Shown one piece after another: positions 23,829 to 31,000 of a stretch of 37,089 nt of DNA; the first letter of the stretch is position 1, and every line of letters begins with the position of its first letter. The stretch lies in assembly GCA_017472225.1 (NCBI GenBank), contig JAFUQS010000102.1, forward strand, positions 1 through 37,089. The letters are read 5' to 3'. Under the pieces are notes generated by a model. That model saw only the letters and a program-made list of their open reading frames with translations, was not told the DNA's origin and did no database searches. A program made the position numbers and the translations under genes. This DNA comes from Clostridia bacterium (GTDB lineage: Bacteria > Bacillota > Clostridia > Oscillospirales > Acutalibacteraceae).

Positions 23829-24728
23829 ATGGCAGACATTAAACTTTTTAATATAAGAGGAAAGGTACAAGAATACCAAAGTGGCACTGTGACACTTGAA
23901 AAAGAACTGCAAACAGTAATCGAAAACAATATGGAAACCTTTTTTGGTGTAACTTTTCTTGCGTCTGAATATCGTACCACCGATGGAGGTAGAATGGACA
24001 GCATCGGCATCGACGAAAACCATTGTCCTGTTATTTTTGAATATAAACGCTCTGTGAAAGACAGCGTTATCAACCAAGGCTTATTCTATCTTAACTGGCT
24101 CCTTGACCACAAAGATAGTTTTAAGGTGCTGGTAATTGAAAAATTGGGATTAAAAGCAGCTGAAACGATTGATTGGACAATGCCTCGGGTTATCTGTGTT
24201 GCAGGTGATTTCACAAAATATGATGAATCTGCTATAAAACAAATGAACCGAAACATCAGCTTGATTCGATATAAAAAATTTGGCGATGATCTTTTGATGT
24301 TTGAGCAGATCAATGAAAATATTGCTGCAGTAATTGAAGATAATACATCTGTTATATCCCCAAAAACAAAAAACTTAAGCAAATCCTTTGCTGACCACAA
24401 AAAAGAGGCACCTTCAACAATTTTAACTATATATGAGGATATTCGCAATTTTGTTTTAAGTTTGGGAGACGATATAACAGAGAACCAATTAAAGTTTTAT
24501 GTGGCTTTTAAGAAAATCAAAAACATAGTTTGCGTTGAAATTTTCAATAACAAATTAATATTACACCTAAAACTTGATGTAACTACAGTAGATTATGAAG
24601 AAGGTTTTACAAGAGACACTTCGGGTATCGGACATTATGCAACTGGAGATGTGGAAGTTACAATTAAAAATCGTACTGATTATGAAAAAGCAAAAATTTT
24701 AATTGAGCGTGCATATAACGAAAACTAA
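23829..24728 (+). CDS. PD-(D/E)XK nuclease-like protein with C-terminal DUF5655 domain
   Basis: The N-terminal half of this 299-aa protein has a nuclease-type core: Glu26/Glu32 in a helix, then GGRMDSIGID (Asp57) and IFEYKR (Glu71-x-Lys73), which together form a PD-(D/E)XK signature. The following INQGLFYLNWLLDH is typical of this group. The C-terminal 100 residues, beginning IYEDIRNFV, match the domain called DUF5655, with DYEEGFTRDTSGIGHYATGDVEVTI. Related proteins have been mislabelled as transport proteins. There is no signal peptide. The start ATG follows GGAGG about nine bases upstream. It is the second gene of the cassette, 110 bp after the cyclase-like gene. A role in DNA restriction or repair is plausible but unproven. 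Confidence 0.78.
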   Translation: MADIKLFNIRGKVQEYQSGTVTLEKELQTVIENNMETFFGVTFLASEYRTTDGGRMDSIGIDENHCPVIFEYKRSVKDSVINQGLFYLNWLLDHKDSFKVLVIEKLGLKAAETIDWTMPRVICVAGDFTKYDESAIKQMNRNISLIRYKKFGDDLLMFEQINENIAAVIEDNTSVISPKTKNLSKSFADHKKEAPSTILTIYEDIRNFVLSLGDDITENQLKFYVAFKKIKNIVCVEIFNNKLILHLKLDVTTVDYEEGFTRDTSGIGHYATGDVEVTIKNRTDYEKAKILIERAYNEN

Positions 24729-24732
24729 ACCT

Positions 24733-24761
24733 AAAAGCGAGGTGAAACTCACCTCGCTTTT
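24733..24761 (+). terminator. Terminator of the accessory cassette
   Basis: AAAAGCGAGGTGA (24733-24745) pairs perfectly with TCACCTCGCTTTT (24749-24761) around a 3-nt loop, with T residues at the end. It begins 5 bp after the nuclease-like gene. Confidence 0.85.
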
Positions 24762-24813
24762 GCTATGTATAAAACCGCCCCAAAACCAGTTTTTGACACC
24801 AATGCGGCGGGTG

Positions 24814-24865
24814 GGGCAAACCAGCGGAAACCCTAGTGTTTATGCGGGGTTCAGGCGGTTTGCCC
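24814..24865. repeat. Nested palindrome at the cassette/spoVT junction
   Basis: GGGCAAACC (24814-24822) pairs perfectly with GGTTTGCCC (24857-24865). Inside, GAAACCC faces GGGGTTC with one mismatch. The whole forms a two-stem nested structure of 52 nt. It ends about 15 bp from the point where the truncated spoVT copy loses similarity, so it may mark the element end or a recombination site. Other possibilities are a structured RNA or a dispersed intergenic repeat. Confidence 0.55.
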
Positions 24866-24913
24866 TATTATAACACAAGCATCGATACGACGAACAATAC
24901 CTGTTGCTTTCAT
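24851..24913 (-). pseudogene. Truncated spoVT 5' fragment
   Basis: Downstream of the second leader copy, ATG at 24913 opens a 20-codon frame. Its first 11 residues, MKATGIVRRID, equal those of SpoVT. Six of the 11 codons differ from the intact gene, all synonymously (for example AGA versus CGT). Similarity then stops and the frame ends at TGA (24853-24851). This is what remains if foreign DNA interrupted a spoVT allele at codon 11. Confidence 0.75.
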
Positions 24914-24924
24914 ATTATACAAAT

Positions 24925-24982
24925 CTCCTTAAATTACAAATTGTGTTGTTATTATCTGTATTTTGAGGAGATTTATACTGCA
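24925..24982 (-). repeat. spoVT leader, direct-repeat copy 2
   Basis: Identical over 58 bases to 22901-22958 and in the same orientation. Between this block and the start codon the copies differ slightly (11 versus 10 bases). It begins 7 bp after the stop of the upstream gene on the minus strand. Recombination between the copies would delete the roughly 2 kb between them. Confidence 0.95.
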
Positions 24983-24989
24983 TAAACAA

Positions 24990-25547
24990 TCATTTATTAT
25001 ATTTTAGAGCTATAACAGCGTCCAGATTATCTATAATAAAACTTTGCGCCGCTCTATCATAAATAACCACGGTATATGTACCTTGTTGTCCTGTTCTTTG
25101 TTCGGTCAAAATTCCCATTGCTTCGCCCTGTTCGGTAGGACGCTTTGCAGTTTTACCATCAAGGCTTGAAATCTCTTTTAACAGACCTATAGAAATCAAC
25201 CAATTTGTCAAATCCCTATGCGAAATTTTTTTCATAGTCTCGTCTGTAATAAGCAAGTTCAACCTCTTGGCAATTTCGCTTATCGGTATAGGCAAATCGG
25301 AATAAGCAAATTTTGATAACTGTTCTTCCGATAATTCAAACTTCGACCGTTTATTTTTCTTTTGCTTTATACCACCGTTTTCAATTACTTGCCTTAAGAT
25401 ATCCGAAACAAAAAAGAAGCATCTTGACAGACGAATATTATTTACAATATCGTCTTCTTTTATTGAAGTATCATCTAACGGGCTTATTCCGTTTGCCAAT
25501 TTATCTATAAATGATTTAGCATATGCTATTTTTTCAAGTTCTGTCAT
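24990..25547 (-). CDS. Hypothetical protein with winged-helix-like segment
   Basis: I do not recognise this 185-aa protein. It begins MTELEKIAYAKSFIDKLANGI. The central part (about residues 70-140, with LPIPISEIAKRLN, DLTNWLISIGLL and RPTEQGEAMGI) looks like a helix-turn-helix/winged-helix arrangement followed by a beta strand pair, so DNA binding is possible. There is no membrane segment or signal peptide. The start ATG at 25547 follows GGAGAG. It lies between a short Fic-like remnant upstream and the second spoVT leader copy downstream, in a region that looks rearranged. Its function is unknown. Confidence 0.7.
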   Translation of the reverse strand: MTELEKIAYAKSFIDKLANGISPLDDTSIKEDDIVNNIRLSRCFFFVSDILRQVIENGGIKQKKNKRSKFELSEEQLSKFAYSDLPIPISEIAKRLNLLITDETMKKISHRDLTNWLISIGLLKEISSLDGKTAKRPTEQGEAMGILTEQRTGQQGTYTVVIYDRAAQSFIIDNLDAVIALKYNK

Positions 25548-25575
25548 TTTTATCTCTCCTTAATAAAGCATTGAT

Positions 25576-25710
25576 TTATTTCATCTGAATATAACAAGTT
25601 GACTTTCCTGCTTCTTTACATATTGCAGCAATCAGTCCTAAGATCTCGGAATCCCATTTTTGATTTGTAACAGCAGAATAATTAAAAGGTCTCGTTCCCT
25701 TAGTCTCCAT
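25576..25710 (-). pseudogene. Short Fic-like N-terminal remnant (44 aa)
   Basis: A 44-codon frame starts at ATG 25710, just after a GGGAAAG ribosome-like site, and ends at TAA. It reads METKGTRPFNYSAVTNQKWD, then SEILGLIAAICKEAGKS and a short tail. The pattern RPFNYS...WD.EILGLIAAI.KEAGK resembles the extreme N-terminus of clostridial Fic-domain (AMPylase-type) proteins, but the Fic catalytic core is absent. It could be a decayed gene or an independent small protein. It lies 28 bp upstream of the 185-aa gene and may be cotranscribed. The Fic comparison is from memory and was not searched. Confidence 0.4.
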
Positions 25711-25890
25711 TTCTTTCCCTTAAATCATACCCAATTTTAAGGGGAGAGTCAACAACATAAACGAAAAATAATGTTCTTATAGTAAATAGTCGCTTTCACA
25801 CTTGTTTCACCTTAATTTAGTATGTCGCAAATATTGTATAACCTTGCGACAAAACTTATTTTGGTAGAAAAGTCCTGCTTTCGACAACAA

Positions 25891-25923
25891 ACAGAAAACC
25901 GGATGAACATATTACTCATCCGG
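25891..25923 (-). terminator. Hairpin with T-rich minus-strand tail
   Basis: CCGGATGA (25899-25906) and TCATCCGG (25916-25923) form an 8-bp stem. On the minus strand it is followed by TTTTCTGTTTG. It may be a second terminator of the pit operon, 180 bp downstream of it. Confidence 0.55.
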
Positions 25924-26003
25924 CATTATAATATGCAGGTCATACCTGATTTTTTGATCGAAAAACCAATTCAAACCGGATTTTCTACAAATTGAGTCTG
26001 ATC

Positions 26004-26039
26004 AAAAACTGCTGACCCTTTTGTATTCATGCAGTTTTT
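26004..26039. terminator. Terminator of the pit operon
   Basis: AAAAACTGC (26004-26012) and GCAGTTTTT (26031-26039) are perfect 9-bp arms around an 18-nt loop. The A/T-ended stem gives a T-run on either strand. It lies about 60 bp beyond the DUF47 stop. Confidence 0.6.
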
Positions 26040-26099
26040 ATCGCCTTTTATCCTTGTCTGTTACGAACGAATGGATAAATTTGATTTAAAAAATTGAAC

Positions 26100-26726
26100 T
26101 TATGTGTTTTTCATGATAACCGAGCCTACACATTCACTTACATGCTCACAGGCATCGGCGCATGATTCAAAGCACTCGTATATTTCACGCCATGAAATGA
26201 TTGTAAGCACATCGTTGGTGCTTTTTGTCAGCTCACGCATAGAAGCAAGATACAATTTATCACATTCTTCTTCAGCATCATTAAGCTCAATAATAAGCTC
26301 ACGAATCTTCTTTGAGCGCTTAAAGTTTTCGAACTCATCCATAAGTGCGCAGATCAATTCGCAGGATCTGACAAGCCTCTTTGCAAATTCTATAACAGCA
26401 GGTTCAACCGACTGAATATTATAAATATAGAATTTCTGCAAAATCTCCTCAAGCTTATCGGTCACCTGATCAAGATTATGACTGAGCATATCCAAGTCCT
26501 CACGGTCAACAGGAGTTACAAATGCCTTTGCAAGAGCATCATTCATTTCGTGCTTTTTCTTGTCGGCAGTATGCTCGATTTCGTGCATCTGATGAATCAT
26601 GGTTTCAATTTTATCAGGATCATAGTTCTCAAGACATTCTACAAGATATGTTGCTGCCTTTTTAGAGAGTGCGGCACCTTCCGCAAAGTTTTCAAAATAG
26701 AATTTATCACCTTTAGCCATTTTCAT
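26100..26726 (-). CDS. PhoU-like DUF47 protein, partner of Pit
   Basis: This 208-aa all-helical protein matches the DUF47/PhoU-like family (also called YkaA/Pit accessory protein), which is almost always encoded next to a PiT transporter and is thought to control it. Helical-bundle features such as MHEIEHTADKKKHEMNDALAKAF and the acidic metal-binding-type E/D-xxx-D patterns are visible. It is cytoplasmic. It lies 12 bp after the pit gene in the same operon. GAAAGGA serves the start; Met at 26726 is four bases from it and Met at 26720 ten bases, so either may be used. Confidence 0.92.
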   Translation of the reverse strand: MKMAKGDKFYFENFAEGAALSKKAATYLVECLENYDPDKIETMIHQMHEIEHTADKKKHEMNDALAKAFVTPVDREDLDMLSHNLDQVTDKLEEILQKFYIYNIQSVEPAVIEFAKRLVRSCELICALMDEFENFKRSKKIRELIIELNDAEEECDKLYLASMRELTKSTNDVLTIISWREIYECFESCADACEHVSECVGSVIMKNT

Positions 26727-26738
26727 AATTCCTTTCTA

Positions 26739-27794
26739 TCAGTTAAAAATTAACAAGAACAGTTTTGTTACTATAAAAGCGAGAAGTCCGCATCCGGGGA
26801 ATGTCAGTATCCATGTCATAACCATTTCCTTCACAACACCAAAGTTAATGGCGGAAATACGCTTCACAGCACCAACACCCATAATGGATGTAGTCTTTAC
26901 ATGAGTAGTGGAAACAGGAAGACCAAACACTGAACAGAATACAAGAGCAAGGGATGATGCTATGTCTGCTGAGAATCCCTGATACTTTTCAAGCTTAACC
27001 ATATCCATGCCGACTGATTTTATGATTTTTTTGCCACCCATTGCAGTACCTGCGCCCATAATGACAGAGCAAAGAATCATAAGCCAGGTGGGAATTGAAA
27101 ATGTGGACCCGGCAGCATTTGCATCCTGCAGAGTAAACACACAAAGCAGTATAATACCCATAAATTTTTGACCGTCCTGGGCACCGTGCATAAATGCCAT
27201 TGATGCCGCACCAACAATCTGTGCCCCTTTGAAAAAGGGCTCTGTTTTCGGTCGGTCAGCATTATAGAAAATTTTTGTAACAAGCTTGCAAATCAACCAT
27301 GCAAAGCCAAAACCTAAGGTTACAGAAATTACAATACCGTAAATAACCTTCAGCCATTGAGACCATACGATGGCATCAAGACCGCAAAGAGCCATTGCAC
27401 CGCCTGTGAGACCTGCAATCAGAGCATGACTTTCACTCGTAGGAATACCGAACAACCAGGCCAAGGTTGCCCAGATAACAATGGCAAACATGGCAGCGCA
27501 CAAAACAATAATTACGGTACGCCCTGAGTTTTCCCCGAAATTCACCATGCTTGTAATGGTCACAGCAACTTCATTGCTGATTTTGGTCATTACAAAAACA
27601 CCGAGAAAATTAAACACCGCAGCCATCAGTATTGCAGCCCTCGGCGGCATACAGCGTGTTACAACACAGGTGGCAATTGCGTTCGGGGCATCTGTCCAGC
27701 CGTTCACAAGGATAACGCCCAGCGTAAGTAATACCGCAATAAACAGCAGCGGATTCGCCGTCATCTGATTCCAAAATTCCAATATTGAATCCAT
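26739..27794 (-). CDS. pit: PiT-family inorganic phosphate transporter
   Basis: This 351-aa integral membrane protein has about ten hydrophobic segments and the two PiT signature repeats. The N-terminal one is NGWTDAPNAIATCVVTR (from about residue 26) and the C-terminal one is FGLPVSTTHVKTTSIMGVG (about 295-313). PiT carriers import phosphate, or metal-phosphate, with protons or sodium. Length and the DUF47 gene 12 bp downstream are typical. A promoter at 27847-27875 drives the two-gene operon. I see no clear Pho-type repeat at the promoter, so phosphate control is not shown. Confidence 0.95.
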   Translation of the reverse strand: MDSILEFWNQMTANPLLFIAVLLTLGVILVNGWTDAPNAIATCVVTRCMPPRAAILMAAVFNFLGVFVMTKISNEVAVTITSMVNFGENSGRTVIIVLCAAMFAIVIWATLAWLFGIPTSESHALIAGLTGGAMALCGLDAIVWSQWLKVIYGIVISVTLGFGFAWLICKLVTKIFYNADRPKTEPFFKGAQIVGAASMAFMHGAQDGQKFMGIILLCVFTLQDANAAGSTFSIPTWLMILCSVIMGAGTAMGGKKIIKSVGMDMVKLEKYQGFSADIASSLALVFCSVFGLPVSTTHVKTTSIMGVGAVKRISAINFGVVKEMVMTWILTFPGCGLLAFIVTKLFLLIFN

Positions 27795-27846
27795 AAGTAA
27801 TCCTCTTAAAAATTTCTAATTTTTGACACTGAATTATGTCAATTAT

Positions 27847-27875
27847 ATTCTATTTCATATCGTTAAATCTGTCAA
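27847..27875 (-). promoter_or_regulatory. Promoter of the pit operon
   Basis: On the minus strand, TTGACA (27875-27870), a 17-bp spacer and TAGAAT (27852-27847), about 50 bp upstream of the transporter start. Confidence 0.82.
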
Positions 27876-28010
27876 GTATCTTTTGGAACAATCAAAAAAA
27901 TTTCATATATCACTCCCGGCTTTGCTGAGTATAAAGCAACCGGAGCTTTTGGTGTCAGAATCCGATACACATTGTAAATATGCACCGGGCAGTAATATTA
28001 TACATAAACT

Positions 28011-28040
28011 GTGGCACACTTCCAAAAGGAAGTGTGCCAC
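28011..28040 (-). terminator. Hairpin downstream of the giant protein gene
   Basis: GTGGCACACTTCC (28011-28023) and GGAAGTGTGCCAC (28028-28040) are perfect 13-bp arms around AAAA. It lies 27 bp beyond the stop at 28067. The minus-strand tail is only moderately T-rich, so it may be a terminator or a stabilising 3' hairpin. The rest of 27876-28010 shows no gene. Confidence 0.65.
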
Positions 28041-28066
28041 AAAAAGTATGATTTTTAAGTTGTTAA

Positions 28067-31000
28067 TCAATAGTGTTCAAAGCCGCAATCGCAGGTTCTG
28101 CCGATTCCGAACAGCTTCCACAGGAAGCGGAGAATTCTGTAAAGGAAACGCATGAGAAGGTTATCCTTATGGCAGATACAACCACAAGCACTGCTTGAAT
28201 CGTTAATGCTGCGTCCGCAACTGTCACACTTGCCGTCTTCATCTTCGTCATAATGACCGAGAGGAGCAATGATTTCCTTGCCGACCTCGTATCCACAACT
28301 TGAGCAATAGCCGTATTCTGTGTAACCGTGAGTTGAGCAGGTGGGAGCCTGTACGGGAACTGTTACCCATGTGCCTTCATGGTTTGTTGCAGGGATAACC
28401 TCAGTTTCAGTGCAGCCCTTTTCACAGGTTCTTGTCTTTTCGCCTTCTGCGCTGCAGGTTGCGGGAGTTGTAACAACCCAGCCGTTTTCATCAGCGCCGT
28501 CAGCCACTATCCATGAGTGTCCTGTTGTGGTAAGGGTTTCCTTGCCTTCAAGACCGCAGTGGATACAACTGTAGATGTAATAGCCGTCTTCTGTGCAGGT
28601 TGCTTCAACAACAGAATCATAAATGATATTTCCGTCGTTGTCTGTGGGATAAACATGGTTGCCGTTTGCACAGTTTTCAATGATTTCAAGCTTTGCTTCA
28701 ACATCTGCCTTAACTTCTTCGAGCTTAGCAGTTGCTTCTTCAATGGGAGCTTCTTCACCAACGATGAGGTTCTGAGCAAGATCGTCAAGTGCATCTTCAA
28801 TCTCAGCCTTGATTTCATCGGTGATGTATTCACTTTCAAGGATATTTTCGAGTTCATCTGCTACCTTATCATATTCAGTGTAGTCAGCTCTGTCGATATA
28901 TTCTCTCTTGGTGTGTGCATCATTATTAGCGCAAACGAAGGTGTAATAACCCTGTGTCCAGCTGCCGTCAACAAGCTTTGAAGGACGGGTAAGATTGGAT
29001 TCTGACTTTGTTTCGTCATAATCATGAGCGTCAACATCGATTCCGATATACTCAGTTCTTGTGTGTGCTGTGTTGTTAGCACAAATGAAGGTCTTTTCTC
29101 CTCTTTCAGAGCAGGTTGCCGACTTTGTAACAGTGCCTTCATCCCATGAGTGAGCATTTTCGTTAATTGCAACAGCTTCTGTTCTTGTGTGAGTTGAATC
29201 ATACTTACAGGTGTAGGTCTTTACGCCTTCCTCAGAGCAGGTTGCAACAGTTGTAATCACGCCGGAATTCCATGAGTGACCGTCTTCTACCTTTTCAATT
29301 GCTTCTTTCTTTACGTGTTCATCGTTATAAATACAAGTGTAGGTTCTTTCGCCTTCAACAGCACAGTTTGCAACCTTTGTGATTGTGCCCTTATCCCATG
29401 AGTGAGCAGCATCATCAATTGCAACAGCTTCTGTTCTTGTGTGAGATGCATCCTGCTTACAGGTGAAGGTCTTAACACCTTCCTTCATACAGGTTGCATC
29501 TGTTGTAACTGTGCCTTCATCCCATGAGTGAGCGTCATCATCAATTGCAACAGCTTCTGTTCTTGTGTGAGCTGAATTGTGCTTACAGGTGAAGGTCTTT
29601 ACGCCTTCAGCAACACAGGTTGCATCTGTTGTGATTGTTCCTTCGTCCCATGAGTGAGCGTCATCATCAATTGCAACAGCTTCTGTTCTTGTGTGAGCTG
29701 AATTGTGCTTACAGGTGAAGGTCTTTACGCCTTCTTCAGAGCAGGTTGCATCTGTTGTGATTGCGCCTTCATCCCATGAGTGAGCGTCATCATCAATTGC
29801 AACATCCTCTGTTTTTGTGTGAGCTGAATTGTGCTTACAGATGAAGGTCTTCACACCGAGCTCGGAGCAGGTTGCTTCTGTTGTAACTGTGCCATCATCC
29901 CATGAGTGAGCACTTGTATCAATTGCAATAGCTTCTGTTCTTGTGTGAGATGCATCATGCTTACAGGTGAAGGTCTTTACGCCTTCCTTAATACAGGTTG
30001 CATCTGTTGTAACTGTGCCTTCGTCCCATGAGTGAGCGTTATCATCAATTGCAACAGCTTCTGTTCTTGTGTGAGCTGAATTGTGCTTACAGGTGAAGGT
30101 CTTTACGCCTTCAGCAACACAGGTTGCATCTGTTGTAACTGTGCCTTCATCCCATGAGTGAGCGTTATCATCAATTGCAACAGCTTCTGTTCTTGTGTGA
30201 GATGCATCATGCTTACAGGTGAAGGTCTTAACACCCTCTGCCATACAGGTTGCATCTGTTGTAACTGTGCCTTCATCCCATGAGTGGTCTGTTAAGGGGA
30301 TAATGTTTGTGTAGCCGTTTTCACAGTTTTCGTCTGTACATTCGTAGGTTTCAAAGCCGTTTTCTGTACAGGTTGCATCTTTACTTGCTGTCTTTTCATA
30401 AGTACAAGCAGTGCTTCTTGTCTGTGTACAATCTGCACAGTAGCTGTCCATTGTACCGGTGTTATCGGAGGAGTTGCCGTCACCGACCCAATCTGTCCAA
30501 TTATGTACTGCATCTTTTGAGTTACCGCAAATGCAATATGCTGTGTGAACATCTGCATCCTCGGGAGTCTTTGCTTCATATTTGTTTGTGAATTTACAAT
30601 CTACTGCTGTGTTCTTGTAATCACAGACATCACAAACCTGCTGGTGTGTTGCATCGGTATCGCAGTAGTATTCACCGTTATCATAGGTATGGTTGCCTGT
30701 TGCGGGAACTACTTCTGTGTATTTTGCTCCGCAGTTATCGGTCTGACAGGTGTAAGTCATTTCACCGTCATTACCGCAATCCTCTGTAATGGTTTTAACG
30801 CCGTTATTCCATTCATGATTTGTTTCATTACCGTACTTACCGCAGCCGAGTGTACAAAGATATGAGTGAGTACCGTCAACGGTATTGCCGTTATTTCTGA
30901 TAGCACCGGTGTAATCATGGGCAACGGATGTTTCGATTTCTGTGTAGGTCTTTGCGCCTGTTACTTCTTCAACAACGGGCCATGAATATGAATAGTGATT

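Larger units (their letters stand above)
25711..26099. other. Spacer with several hairpins, no gene
   Basis: I find no supportable gene. Four perfect inverted repeats are present. CCCTTAAA/TTTAAGGG (25717-25743) is just upstream of the 44-aa frame and is a possible operator. TGTCGCAA/TTGCGACA (25823-25851) has no T-run. The other two, at 25899-25923 and 26004-26039, are listed as terminators. Confidence 0.5.

Noticed and set aside
23020-24728. A named Pycsar or CBASS system
   Set aside because: The cyclase similarity is partial, the partner is not a known effector type, and the genes are 110 bp apart; calling it a known system is not supported.
29030-30289. CRISPR array
   Set aside because: The repeats are 126 bp, contiguous and in frame with a giant secreted protein; there are no spacers and no cas genes.
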